Notes under the pieces: model-generated
Told to the model about the DNA's origin: nothing
Databases searched by the model: none
The model's input: the letters and a program-made list of their open reading frames with translations, nothing else
Part shown: positions 15,979 through 24,360 of the stretch, piece by piece
Layout of the letters: the number at the start of each line of letters is the position of its first letter
Position numbering within the stretch: position 1 is the stretch's first letter
Translations under genes and position numbers: made by a program
Source of the DNA: Clostridiales bacterium
GTDB lineage: Bacteria > Bacillota > Clostridia > Christensenellales > Pumilibacteraceae
Reading direction: 5' to 3'
DNA: 64,000 nt
NCBI GenBank assembly: GCA_014799665.1
Contig: JAAVHP010000004.1
Location: 186,001 to 250,000, forward strand

Positions 15979-16504
15979 GGATTCTACAAAAGAGATAAAC
16001 GAATATTTGAAACGACTGAAAAACGGTGAGAGATGTCTCGAAGAATTTTTCTATGCTGTTTCCGGTTATATTAATCTTATTGCATATAAATATCTCGTAG
16101 ATAAATCATTTGTGCACGATGTTGTATCAAGTACATTTTATAAAATTTTTGATAATATTCAAAGCTTTGACGAGCTTCAAAACGGAAAAGCATGGATAAG
16201 TAAAATTGCACAAAACGAAGCGTATACGATTAACACCCGCGAAAGAAAACATAGTTATGTACCTTTGGATGAAGTAAGCGAAGAGATTGCATGTACAACC
16301 GATGATACGAAAAAACTGGAATTTGCGGCGGCTTTTCAAAAAGCGTTAAGCAAACTAGATGAAAAAGATAGAGAAATAGTCGAATTACGAATTTATGAAG
16401 ACATGACGTTTGAAGAAATCGCCAATAGATTGAACATGTATGTTGGTACAGTGCATAAGCGATTTAAAAGAAGCGTCAAAAAAATTAATGAAGATATCTT
16501 ATGA
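15977..16504 (+). CDS. ECF-type RNA polymerase sigma factor (unit 1)
   Basis: 175 residues. Region 2 is about 15-85 (LEEFFYAVSGYINLIAYKYL, then VVSSTFYKIFDNIQSF), and region 4 is about 115-172 (LSKLDEKDREIVELRIYEDMTFEEIANRLNMYVGTVHKRFKRSVKKI) with a clear HTH. It directs RNA polymerase to special promoters. No ribosome binding site; the promoter places the RNA start at about the ATG. It heads unit 1 (sigma, C39-like protein, membrane protein), mirrored by unit 2 at 25497-27711. A GGAAAAA/TTCG-TATAGA motif downstream is the likely target (inference). Confidence 0.88.
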   Translation: MDSTKEINEYLKRLKNGERCLEEFFYAVSGYINLIAYKYLVDKSFVHDVVSSTFYKIFDNIQSFDELQNGKAWISKIAQNEAYTINTRERKHSYVPLDEVSEEIACTTDDTKKLEFAAAFQKALSKLDEKDREIVELRIYEDMTFEEIANRLNMYVGTVHKRFKRSVKKINEDIL

Positions 16505-16509
16505 TATAT

Positions 16510-16550
16510 GGAAAAATTATCGTTAAGTATTCGATATAGATATGTAGAGG
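16510..16550 (+). promoter_or_regulatory. Candidate ECF promoter before the unit 1 C39-like gene
   Basis: GGAAAAATTATCG (from 16510) and TTCGATATAGA (16530-16540), then ATATGTAGAGG. The same pattern, GGAAAAA about 19-20 bases before TTCG-TGTAGA, occurs before the structured RNAs at 18090 and 29010. The final GAGG also serves as the ribosome binding site. Confidence 0.5.
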
Positions 16551-16557
16551 TGATATC

Positions 16558-17361
16558 ATGAACAAAACAACTAGAATAAAAACAATCGCTTTAATAATGC
16601 TGTGTGTGCCGTTTTGCGGTGGTTGGACGGCAGCAGCGTCCGGGCAATCCGATAGATATGTCGGTGGCGAACCGATAGCCACATGTGCTTCCGAGACTAT
16701 TTCGTATGTTTCCAAACAGGTCGTTTCGGATATATCTACTGCCAACGACACGCCCGAATATTATTCTGTTAACGGTATGCAAAACGGGTGTGGCCCGGTT
16801 GCAGGTGCTATTACTATCGGCTTTTATGACAAATATTACGATAATTTGATCCCTAACTGGACACCGGCTTATTCAACTGGAAGATACAAGGGGCAGGATA
16901 AGACTTACGTGCCCGCGCTTATTCAGGATTTGTATGACAGTATGCAAACTAACGTTGTAGCGCCCGGGGTGTCCGAAAACGAGTTTAAAAGTGGCTTAAA
17001 AAGCTATGTCGTAGATCATGGCTATAATATAGAATATATTTCGCTCGGTAATGGCAATAGTTTTAATTACAGCACATTTAAAACAGCTGTTAATAACAAC
17101 GAGGTTTCAGTACTGTTTGTTCAGTCGAGTAATATTTATAGATGCGTATCTAACGAGGACGAAGACGTTTTATATACTATCAATATAAGCGGTAATCATA
17201 TTATGGTAGCGTTTGGCTATTATGAAGTTAAATATACTTTAAGCAACGGGATAAGAACGGACAAATATTTGCGCGTTGCAACAGGATGGGCGGATAATGC
17301 TAAGGCATTTTATAAAGTCGGTTCTTATATTGATGCGGCTTATAAAGTAAAAGTAAGTTAG
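16558..17361 (+). CDS. Exported C39-like (papain-fold) cysteine peptidase-like protein, unit 1
   Basis: 267 residues with an N-terminal signal peptide (hydrophobic about residues 8-30). The Peptidase_C39_2-like features are MQNGCGPVAGAITIGFYD (Gln and Cys of the active site, about residues 75-92), NHIMVAFGYY (His, about 217-226) and a later ATGWADN (Asn/Asp position). Together these suggest an active extracytoplasmic cysteine protease or peptide-handling protein. Between the sigma gene and a one-helix membrane protein, it could be the signal receiver or the regulated output (inference). Confidence 0.75.
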   Translation: MNKTTRIKTIALIMLCVPFCGGWTAAASGQSDRYVGGEPIATCASETISYVSKQVVSDISTANDTPEYYSVNGMQNGCGPVAGAITIGFYDKYYDNLIPNWTPAYSTGRYKGQDKTYVPALIQDLYDSMQTNVVAPGVSENEFKSGLKSYVVDHGYNIEYISLGNGNSFNYSTFKTAVNNNEVSVLFVQSSNIYRCVSNEDEDVLYTINISGNHIMVAFGYYEVKYTLSNGIRTDKYLRVATGWADNAKAFYKVGSYIDAAYKVKVS

Positions 17362-17369
17362 GGGCGGTT

Positions 17370-18071
17370 ATGCGCGAAGAAAATAAACTAAATAGAGCAA
17401 TAAAACAAGACGGCGCCAATACGCAAGCTGACATTCTTGACGAGCTGCGCCGTCGCTATCCACAATATATCGACCAATCTGATAGCCCAAAAGTTTCCGT
17501 GAGAAAAAAGAGGGTGGCGGTTATTTCTGCGTTTGCCGTTGTGGCTGTCTGTGCTGCGATTGTAGTGCCTTGCGCAGTGCTGTTGCCTAATCGCGATAAT
17601 GGTGGCAACAATGATGGTGACGGAAATATTCGCTATTGCACGCAGGACGAATACAGCGTAGTGGACGATGTAGAATATACGATTGGGGAGTACTGCGAAG
17701 GCAACAACTTTAATTTTTTGTATTTTGACTGGTATGAGTCTGGGGAGGATCGCTATACTAGTTGTTATATAAGTAATTTGGATAATGAGGTGTTATGTTT
17801 AAAAGAGAGAGTATATCTGCCTCAGTCTGACGAAATGGTGCAATTATCCATAACAAAATCAAATGTGTATTTAAGTATATTCGACTTTAATCTCGATAGC
17901 TGTGATAAAGAGCATACGGTTAATAATCATGTGGTAAAATGGTCGGTTGATATAGAGGAGGCGGTTTGTATATTCGAAGACGGTGGATATAGATACTTTA
18001 TATCCATTGAGCAAGGGCAAGATGAAAACAGGCTGTTTGAGCTGGTTGCCGAACTTTTGGAAAAAAATTAG
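17370..18071 (+). CDS. Single-pass membrane protein, candidate anti-sigma or sensor (unit 1)
   Basis: 233 residues. A cytoplasmic N-terminus of about 48 residues (charged, with DILDELRRRYPQYI), one membrane helix (about 50-73, VAVISAFAVVAVCAAIVVPCAV) and an extracellular domain of about 160 residues. This layout and the place two genes after an ECF sigma factor fit an anti-sigma or sensor protein, but there is no zinc-binding anti-sigma motif and I do not recognise the family. Unit 2 has a protein of the same design at 26956-27711. It starts eight bases after the C39-like gene. Confidence 0.65.
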   Translation: MREENKLNRAIKQDGANTQADILDELRRRYPQYIDQSDSPKVSVRKKRVAVISAFAVVAVCAAIVVPCAVLLPNRDNGGNNDGDGNIRYCTQDEYSVVDDVEYTIGEYCEGNNFNFLYFDWYESGEDRYTSCYISNLDNEVLCLKERVYLPQSDEMVQLSITKSNVYLSIFDFNLDSCDKEHTVNNHVVKWSVDIEEAVCIFEDGGYRYFISIEQGQDENRLFELVAELLEKN

Positions 18072-18089
18072 AACAATTTTCTATAAAAA

Positions 18090-18118
18090 GGAAAAAATTT
18101 CGACGTTTTTCGTGTAGA
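18090..18118 (+). promoter_or_regulatory. ECF-like promoter of the unit 1 structured RNA
   Basis: GGAAAAAA (18090-18097) and TTCGTGTAGA (18109-18118), nearly identical over this stretch to 29010-29038 beside unit 2. CGTGTA resembles the CGTC-type -10 of many ECF sigma factors. Confidence 0.55.
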
Positions 18119-18124
18119 GATAAG

Positions 18125-18269
18125 TAGAGTTTTTATACATAGTTGTTTGCTTGTATAATGGCTTGATTTTATGGAGCACACGAATGAGCGTCGATGTTTT
18201 TATAAGAAGAATAATTTATAATTTCAGCTAGCATATTGCCGGCGTTTTTTTGTGTTGTTTGCTTTTTTT
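18125..18269 (+). ncRNA. Conserved structured RNA element, unit 1 copy
   Basis: Alignable along its length with 29045-29186. Hairpin 1 near the predicted RNA start: TATACA pairs with TGTATA, extended by wobble pairs. Hairpin 2: CACGAATGAGCG (from 18179) pairs with CGGCG(T)7GTG (18239-18255), weaker here than in the other copy. A GCTTTTTTTA tract (18261-18270) follows, so it may end as an independent RNA or be an attenuating leader. The region from here to 18530 has no gene. Confidence 0.6.
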
Positions 18270-18536
18270 AATTGTGCGCAGTCGTTGCGAATTGTGTACG
18301 TAGGTGTAGTATTTATGGTTTTGTCAAGCGTTTGATTGGAGAGATATCATGGAGTAGCTAAAGTAAAGAATAGATTATCAGACTGGATTTAAATTGGACA
18401 GGAAGTTTTATAATTTAAAAGTTGATTCTTTGTTTTGTGCTTGCTAACTGCGGGGAGATTTTTTCCAAGATGGCGAAAAATGCTTGATACATTAACATGG
18501 GTAACGCAGTAAGTGCGTTTTTCGAATCTGAAAAAA
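18270..18536 (+). other. Gap between structured RNA and island 1
   Basis: About 270 AT-rich bases with no supported gene and no convincing promoter; TATAAT at about 18409-18414 lacks a -35. It separates the structured RNA from the left inverted repeat. Confidence 0.5.
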
Positions 18537-18569
18537 CTTACAATAACTTACTATTATTTGAGGTATAAT
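18537..18569 (+). repeat. Island 1 left inverted repeat (33 bp)
   Basis: Exact reverse complement of 21567-21599. It reads arm CTTACAATAA, centre CTTACTA, arm TTATTTGAGG, then TATAAT. It ends one base before the deacetylase ATG and supplies its GAGG ribosome binding site. The arms match those of the island 2 repeats, whose 7-bp centre differs. Candidate tyrosine-recombinase site. Confidence 0.85.
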
Positions 18570-19220
18570 ATGCCAAAAGATCGGAAAATCGGAATTTCAT
18601 TCACTTGGGATGATAATTTCAATGAGCATTATAAATACGTCGCCCCTATATTTAAAGAGTGGGGATGTCGCTGTACATTCTATATAAATCCCGGTGAAGA
18701 AAATTTTACAAATTTTATGGCAAATCAATACAAAGAGTTATCCGAACAGGGTTTTGAAATCGGAAGCCATGGCTTTGTTCATGACCATTATTCAAGGTTG
18801 AGTTATAATGACTTTTATGCACAACTAATAAAATCTAAAAATGCTATTACGGCTTTGACAAATAAGCCGCCTTTAACATTTGCTTTCCCTCACCACGACT
18901 TTACCAACGATATGCTGGCTGTAGCTAGGTCTGTATATAAGGAAACTCGTAATACATTAAATAATACTGTGCGATTCAGTTTAAAAACAAAAACTGATTT
19001 AGAAAGTGTAAAAACCGCTTTAAATAATGCTATTAACGACTCATATAATATTGTTTTTTCCGGGCATTCAGTTTTTAAACAACAAGATGAAATTAATAAT
19101 TGCGGATATGAGCCGATTTCGGTAAAATTACTTTCTTCAATCATTTCAACTATAGTAAACGAGTATAAACTGCCTATTCTGACATTTGAAGAATTGATTT
19201 GTTTTACACAAATTTCATAA
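18570..19220 (+). CDS. Polysaccharide deacetylase-family protein
   Basis: 216 residues. NodB-type motifs: ISFTWDDNFNEHY (metal and catalytic Asp pair, about residues 8-20), EIGSHGFVHDHYSRLS (His metal ligands, about 67-82) and FAFPHHDFT later. The family removes N- or O-acetyl groups from cell-wall or capsular polysaccharide. No signal peptide, so it may act in the cytoplasm on precursors. I start at the ATG at 18570, whose ribosome binding site lies in the inverted repeat; a longer frame to 18513 would run across the repeat. It precedes a glycosyltransferase by 17 bases. Confidence 0.85.
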   Translation: MPKDRKIGISFTWDDNFNEHYKYVAPIFKEWGCRCTFYINPGEENFTNFMANQYKELSEQGFEIGSHGFVHDHYSRLSYNDFYAQLIKSKNAITALTNKPPLTFAFPHHDFTNDMLAVARSVYKETRNTLNNTVRFSLKTKTDLESVKTALNNAINDSYNIVFSGHSVFKQQDEINNCGYEPISVKLLSSIISTIVNEYKLPILTFEELICFTQIS

Positions 19221-19237
19221 ATTCATAAGAGGTTAAA

Positions 19238-20191
19238 ATGAAAGAGACGCCTGTTTTGTCAGTAATAATTCCGACGTATAACACTTCAGATCTTTTAGGA
19301 AGATGTATTGAATATGTGTTAAACCAAACTTTACAAGAAATAGAAATTATTATTATTGACGACTGCTCAACCGATACAACTGAGCAAGTCATTAATCACT
19401 ATATCAATAAAACTGACAAAAAAATAAAGCACATTAAAAACGCAAAAAATAGTGGTATTGGCTACTCAAGGAATATAGGCATCGATTTATCTGAGGGTGA
19501 ATTTATAGCTTTTGTTGACAGCGATGATTGGGTGGATAGTTCCCTTTTTTCCACAATAATAATGAAAATGCAAGAGGAAAATGCTGACATCGGAATTTTT
19601 GGTGTTAAAGATGAATTCGATGATTGCAATTCGTCGAAGAAGAGATATGATTATAAATATAATATATTAGACAATGAATTCGCATTACGCCTTCTATCGC
19701 GTTCAGAAAATAATGACGTTTATATAAGCCCTATGGTGACGCAAAAAGTATATAGGAAAAGTTTCCTAAAAAACAACAACATTTTTTTTCGCACGAATTG
19801 TTATTTTGATGATGTTGAGTTTACTTTCATGTGCTTTACTTATTCATGTAAATTGATATCGGTTCCGGATGTTTTCTACCATTACTATCAACGGAACGGA
19901 TCATTAATGCACAGTTTTTCCAAAAAGCATATAGATGATTTCTGGGAGGTTATGTCCCATTTAAAGCTTATGCTTGAGAACAAACATATTTGGGAAAGAT
20001 ACAAACAATTTTATTACAAATATTTTCATAAAACATTACGATCTTTAATGAATACTATGTTTTCAAGTGAACAATTGGTTGTCAATCAAAAAAAGTATTT
20101 GCTATACTTTTTAAATAAATCGAAAACATTTAGTATTAACGAGTTAATTGAGTATTGGGATATAGGTTATATACGACGACTACTATTATAG
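19238..20191 (+). CDS. Glycosyltransferase family 2
   Basis: 317 residues. The GT-A fold start VLSVIIPTYNTSDLLGRCIEYVLNQT, IIDDCSTDTTEQ and the metal-binding FVDSDDWVD (about residues 88-96) are all present, followed by a FDDVEFT-type acceptor motif near 190. It adds a sugar to a surface glycan; donor and acceptor are unknown. With the deacetylase it looks like a small surface-polysaccharide modification pair. Its 3' end overlaps the opposite-strand TIR-like gene by six bases. Confidence 0.9.
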   Translation: MKETPVLSVIIPTYNTSDLLGRCIEYVLNQTLQEIEIIIIDDCSTDTTEQVINHYINKTDKKIKHIKNAKNSGIGYSRNIGIDLSEGEFIAFVDSDDWVDSSLFSTIIMKMQEENADIGIFGVKDEFDDCNSSKKRYDYKYNILDNEFALRLLSRSENNDVYISPMVTQKVYRKSFLKNNNIFFRTNCYFDDVEFTFMCFTYSCKLISVPDVFYHYYQRNGSLMHSFSKKHIDDFWEVMSHLKLMLENKHIWERYKQFYYKYFHKTLRSLMNTMFSSEQLVVNQKKYLLYFLNKSKTFSINELIEYWDIGYIRRLLL

Positions 20192-21550
20192 AATGAAGTA
20201 ATTTTGTAAATATTTATTATAATTTTTATCGAAAGATTTAACTACTGTTTTCCCAGTGTCTAATTTTTCTAAAGCAATCCTTACATGCTTAAGTACGAAA
20301 AATTGCTTCTCCGCTATTATAGATGACTTATGCTTATCAACCCAATCAATAATATCATCCACGGAATCTTTTGCATCAAGTTTTCCTAAAGCTTCAATTT
20401 CACTAACTGCTGAATAATAGTTTTCTTCAGTAGCTAATTGTTTCCTAATATTTTCTACACCGGCATAAAGACGTTTATCTCCTATAATGTCGGCCATATG
20501 CTCTCGAATATAACAATTTTTATCAAATACGGCATTACAAATCATATTATTCACTTCAAAGTGCTGACACGTCATTAAAAATGCCTCTAATTGATATCTA
20601 TTTAGGTCAATATTAGCCGTTTTTGTTTTCATAAAGTAATTAATTATCCACGGCAAAATAATATCTAGATATTCACCTCGACTAGCAAAATATAAGGCAA
20701 ACTCTATTTTTATTTTATTTTCGAATGCCTCGCTTTTCGTTTCCAAATCCGTAAAATCTTTATTTAAAATATTTAGGATTCTTTTTTCATGGCCATTTAT
20801 TTTTTTTGTCGTAATCATTAATTCAGCGTAAGTCTTAATCATGGCCAATATATAATCGCTGTTTTGCTTCAATATTTCGAAAAGAACTTCAACACATTTA
20901 TCTAAAATAATATTTATAGTTGTTTCATTGTCCTTCAATATGTATTCTGGAGATTCTGCCAGCAATTCACAAAGAGGTTGAAAATATTCACTAAATTTTT
21001 CTTCAACGTAAGAAACGAAATCGCTACTATTTTCATTTATATTATTTAGTATTTCTTTTCTGGTCAAAAAATCATAAAAATCCGAACTGCATTTATTCGC
21101 GGATATAAAATCTTCAACATATGATTTTACTTGAATAAGATTATCAATATCATATTCATAATAGGTAAGGTGTGAAATATCCGACAGATTTTTATTTATA
21201 GGTTGTGAGATTTGTGAATTCCTCTCAATTAGTAAAAGAACATTTTTTACGTCTTTAAAACAATGTGCTATACCAAGCTCATAAAGTACATTAGGTCTGT
21301 AATCAGTTAAAATTACAATAAGATATCTTGATTTTACAATCTCGGTTAAAACTTTATTCATAAAAGGTTGACTACCATTTATTTCATCGTCACGATTGCA
21401 TATTATTTTAAGTCTGGAAAGTTCGCTTTTAATAGCACCATATAGTTTATTATATCTTTCATTAAAGGGCATTAGCACAAAGCATCGATTTTTCTCGACA
21501 TTTAATTTGTTTTGTCTGAATTGTTTAGGATATGTAGAATATAAATCCAT
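20186..21550 (-). CDS. TIR-like 'FVLMPF' nucleotide-binding protein with helical C-terminus
   Basis: 454 residues. The first about 150 carry the CFVLMPFNERYNKLYGAIKSEL start, a middle NRDDEINGS and LIVILTDYRPNVLYELGIAHCF. This is the pattern of a Rossmann-like family related to TIR and nucleoside 2-deoxyribosyltransferase domains, often found fused to effector parts. The rest is helical and HEAT-like near the end (IREHMADIIGDKRLYAGVENI). A defence or signalling role is suspected, not shown. Its ribosome binding site AGGAG lies between the right inverted repeat and the ATG. In this orientation it points away from that repeat and no clear promoter was found upstream. Confidence 0.65.
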   Translation of the reverse strand: MDLYSTYPKQFRQNKLNVEKNRCFVLMPFNERYNKLYGAIKSELSRLKIICNRDDEINGSQPFMNKVLTEIVKSRYLIVILTDYRPNVLYELGIAHCFKDVKNVLLLIERNSQISQPINKNLSDISHLTYYEYDIDNLIQVKSYVEDFISANKCSSDFYDFLTRKEILNNINENSSDFVSYVEEKFSEYFQPLCELLAESPEYILKDNETTINIILDKCVEVLFEILKQNSDYILAMIKTYAELMITTKKINGHEKRILNILNKDFTDLETKSEAFENKIKIEFALYFASRGEYLDIILPWIINYFMKTKTANIDLNRYQLEAFLMTCQHFEVNNMICNAVFDKNCYIREHMADIIGDKRLYAGVENIRKQLATEENYYSAVSEIEALGKLDAKDSVDDIIDWVDKHKSSIIAEKQFFVLKHVRIALEKLDTGKTVVKSFDKNYNKYLQNYFIL

Positions 21551-21566
21551 TATTTTCTCCTATAAA

Positions 21567-21599
21567 ATTATACCTCAAATAATAGTAAGTTATTGTAAG
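21567..21599 (-). repeat. Island 1 right inverted repeat (33 bp)
   Basis: Perfect reverse complement of 18537-18569, lying upstream of the TIR-like gene in the same relation that the left copy has to the deacetylase gene. Confidence 0.85.
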
Positions 21600-22332
21600 A
21601 AGTAAGGTCATCATATAGAGCTATGTTATTAACCGGTTATGTAGCGCTATTATTTTGTGTGTAATTTTTTGCATTATTTGAGCATTATTTCAATAATACA
21701 AATTCGAAGTATTTTGTCTAAAAACATAGGCGTGGTTGCGGATGGTGATGGTTGTCCGTTAGTTTAGCATTTAATTAATAGGCTTTGAATTAAATTTTCA
21801 AAAATTGATATCTTAAATTCCAAAAAGAATTGTGCGCTCAGATACCGCTCGCCCAATTTAAATGTTGAAGTTGACCTTCAGATGTCGATTTGGTATTTTA
21901 TTGACTTATATATTTTTGCAGTGATACGCTCTTAGTGGTAGTAGAATTCTACGAAGGGGAGCGGGAATGAGGTTAAATAAGACGGTCTAAACACTCGAAA
22001 TATCTTGTGTCGTTTCTGTGGTTGTTTATGCTGCGGCTAATTTCATTATGAAGCGCTATAAGTCCAAAGTGTCAACGTCAGTTGGCGTTGACGATTGTAG
22101 AAATTCGGTACCGGAATGCTTCGACGAAACGAATTGCGATATAAAGCAAATGAATAAGCAACAGGAAGAACAAGATGAATGGCCGAAGCGATTGGAAGAT
22201 AGCTTGTTTAACTTCATTAGCCAAGTAACCGGGAGACGACGGGACATTTATGTGTAAAGGTATTATAAATGTAATGCGGTCAGACATTATTATAGACGGT
22301 AGTGATGCTAAAATAGAGGTCAATATTAAAGA
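21600..22332 (+). other. AT-rich gap between island 1 and the RHS fragment
   Basis: No gene that I can support. It contains a perfect 12-bp palindrome (GTAGAATTCTAC, 21941-21952), a 79-codon ORF with a GTG start (22018-22257) with no recognisable domain, and an overlapping 51-codon ORF (from 22250). These may be remains of whatever once preceded the truncated RHS gene. Confidence 0.5.
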
Positions 22333-23931
22333 TTGCACAATAAGATCACTGAAGAGAATATCTATTACCGTAAGGTCGGCGACCACGCTACAAATATGCC
22401 GGTGAGCATGCGTTTCGGTAGCGCTATAAACGGCAGATATTCCATTCTCGACCGTTTGCAGTATAAGTACGACAACTGCGGTAACATATCCGAAATACGC
22501 GAAAACGGGCTATTAAAAGCAAGATACGGATACGACGATCTCAATCGTATCGTCCGCGAAGATAATAAGGATTTCGGAAAAACCTGGCTGTACTGCTATG
22601 ATTATAACGGCAACATCCTTAGCAAGAAAGAGTATGCTTTCACTCTCGAAGACTACGACAAGCTCGAAGAGCTTGACAGCGAAACTATAGTGTACGGGTA
22701 CTACGGCGATAGGCTCATATCGTTCGGTGAGCAATTATGCGATTATGACATTCTCGGTAATCCTACGTTGTATAGGGATAATAAGTTGTCGTGGTCGATG
22801 GGGCGTCGACTCGTCGGTTACGGCAGTATAAAGTTTGCATACGACGGTCAAGGGAAAAGAATAAGTAAGGGTGATATATCGTTTACTTACGACAGTAACG
22901 GAAAATTGTTGAAGCAAAGCAACGGACTTAGCTTTATCTATGACAATGCCGGAGTAGTAGGATTGAAATACAACGGTTCTACATATATTTACAGAAAGGA
23001 CGTACAAGGAAATATTATAGCCATACTTGACAGCACCGGTAATGTTGTGGTAGAATACATGTACGACGCGTGGGGCAATCACGCCGTACAAGTGCTCGAC
23101 GAAGAGTGTGCCGAACTTTCTCAACTTAATCCCTTCCGCTACCGTGGATACTACTACGATACCGAAACGGGCTTGTACTTCCTTAAAACTCGGTATTACG
23201 ACCCCGAGATCGGACGTTTCATCACGATAGACGATTTGTCCTATCTCGATCCGGAAACTATTAACGGGCTTAATCTTTACGCTTATTGTGGGAATAATCC
23301 TGTGATGTGCGTTGATCCTAACGGCACACTGAAATGGTGGCAAAACCTTTTGATAGCTTTGGGCGGGATTGCACTTATTGCTGGGCTCGCAATTGCTACT
23401 GTTGCTACTGGCGGCGCTGCAGCCGGATTAGCTGGTGCTATATGCGCAGGGGCATTAAAGGGCGCTATTATAGGCGGTGCTATTGGAACTGCATTGGGCG
23501 CAGGAATTGGATACGCCGTTGGCGGTATAGAGGGCATGTTTATGGGCATGGCTATAGGCTTTACCGGAGGGGCATTAATTGGTGCTGTTGTTGGCGGTGC
23601 TGTTGGCGGAATGGGATATAGTCCTTTAAATGCTGCTTCAAATGCGGCAAATAAAGCTAAAATTGGGAAAGGTTTTAATATAAATAAACATCTCAATCAT
23701 AGCGGTGGTAAATATTCAAAATTCTTATCTGATTCAGTAGATGATATTGTTTCGATGACTCGTAACGGGTTGAAGTCGTCTGATGTCCTTTTTAAGACAA
23801 ATTCTGCAGCTAAATCATGGCAAATAATAGTAGATATGGGTCAAGTTATTGGAACAAAAGGGCAAACTGCCATTAAGGTAATATTAGGATATGGAGGTAA
23901 AATATGGACGATGTTTCCAATTTTTCTATAA
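22333..23931 (+). CDS. RHS-repeat protein fragment with polymorphic toxin tip
   Basis: Up to 532 codons from a TTG, or 511 from the ATG at 22396; an in-frame stop just upstream cuts it off. It starts inside YD repeats (YKYDNCGNISEI, YGYDDLNRIVRED, YDYNGNIL) and runs through the RHS core end (FRYRGYYYDTETGLYFLKTRYYDPEIGRFIT, LNLYAYCGNNPV, DPNG). A long Gly/Ala-rich hydrophobic stretch (about residues 345-430) and a variable tail of about 100 residues, probably the toxin, follow. The N-terminal secretion part is missing, so it is a displaced tip or pseudogene. The small gene that overlaps its 3' end is the likely immunity gene. Confidence 0.75.
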   Translation: MHNKITEENIYYRKVGDHATNMPVSMRFGSAINGRYSILDRLQYKYDNCGNISEIRENGLLKARYGYDDLNRIVREDNKDFGKTWLYCYDYNGNILSKKEYAFTLEDYDKLEELDSETIVYGYYGDRLISFGEQLCDYDILGNPTLYRDNKLSWSMGRRLVGYGSIKFAYDGQGKRISKGDISFTYDSNGKLLKQSNGLSFIYDNAGVVGLKYNGSTYIYRKDVQGNIIAILDSTGNVVVEYMYDAWGNHAVQVLDEECAELSQLNPFRYRGYYYDTETGLYFLKTRYYDPEIGRFITIDDLSYLDPETINGLNLYAYCGNNPVMCVDPNGTLKWWQNLLIALGGIALIAGLAIATVATGGAAAGLAGAICAGALKGAIIGGAIGTALGAGIGYAVGGIEGMFMGMAIGFTGGALIGAVVGGAVGGMGYSPLNAASNAANKAKIGKGFNINKHLNHSGGKYSKFLSDSVDDIVSMTRNGLKSSDVLFKTNSAAKSWQIIVDMGQVIGTKGQTAIKVILGYGGKIWTMFPIFL

Positions 23932-24317
23932 ACTATAAGTTAATAAGAAAACCTAAGCATAAAACGGAAAACATTTTGGCTTTTTCTGCAACTTTTTCTA
24001 TATGTATTGATAATAAGTTATTTTTAAAAATTGACGATTTCGCGATATTGGATTTTGCAATAAAAATATATAAATGGTATAATGAAAACGAAAAGGAATT
24101 TGTGTATATTCCAATGGACGATGACAACGAAATTCTCAAAATTGAAATATTTAATGATTGTTTTTATTTAATCACATCGAATTGGAGTGAATATAATGAT
24201 ATGTATATAAAAAAAGAGTGTGTTCATGAGGCAGTTGATGATTTTATTGAACTATTTAAAAATGAATTTGAAAAACTTGGTGGAAATTTCTTGAAGGAAG
24301 TTAAAAAATATATATAA
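23904..24317 (+). CDS. Probable immunity protein of the RHS toxin
   Basis: 137 residues, acidic, no signal peptide. It begins 28 bases inside the end of the RHS gene with its own GGAGG ribosome binding site. Sequence features (ACTFSICIDNKLF-like strand near residues 25-40, FIPMDDDNEILKIE, YFLITSNWSEY-type strands) give an alpha/beta immunity-like pattern of the kind seen in DUF7878-type proteins; that match is tentative. Position directly after a toxin tip is the main support. Confidence 0.6.
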   Translation: MDDVSNFSINYKLIRKPKHKTENILAFSATFSICIDNKLFLKIDDFAILDFAIKIYKWYNENEKEFVYIPMDDDNEILKIEIFNDCFYLITSNWSEYNDMYIKKECVHEAVDDFIELFKNEFEKLGGNFLKEVKKYI

Positions 24318-24322
24318 ACTTA

Positions 24323-24344
24323 ATCCCCACGTGGTTGCGTGGGG
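24323..24344. other. Perfect hairpin after the immunity gene
   Basis: TCCCCACG and CGTGGGGA around a six-base loop, seven bases after the stop codon. The following T content is low on both strands; a weak terminator is the most likely reading. Confidence 0.4.
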
Positions 24345-24360
24345 ATATCTATATGGGGAG

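Larger units (their letters stand above)
18537..21599. mobile_element. Putative invertible island 1 (surface-sugar genes vs TIR-like gene)
   Basis: A 3063-bp segment bounded by perfect 33-bp inverted repeats and packed with convergent genes: deacetylase and glycosyltransferase rightwards, a TIR-like protein leftwards, tails overlapping by six bases. Inversion between the repeats would put the TIR-like gene next to the upstream sigma-unit promoter and structured RNA. The only recombinase visible is at 28046-28933. Inversion is inferred, not seen. Confidence 0.6.

Noticed and set aside
18537..18569. Inverted repeats as plain shared operators or leaders
   Set aside because: Not excluded, but exact identity over 28-33 bp within a pair, differing centres between pairs and a nearby tyrosine recombinase are better explained by recombination.
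22018..22257. 79-codon ORF before the RHS fragment
   Set aside because: GTG start without ribosome binding site, no recognisable domain; could be a gene remnant, so only noted in the gap entry.
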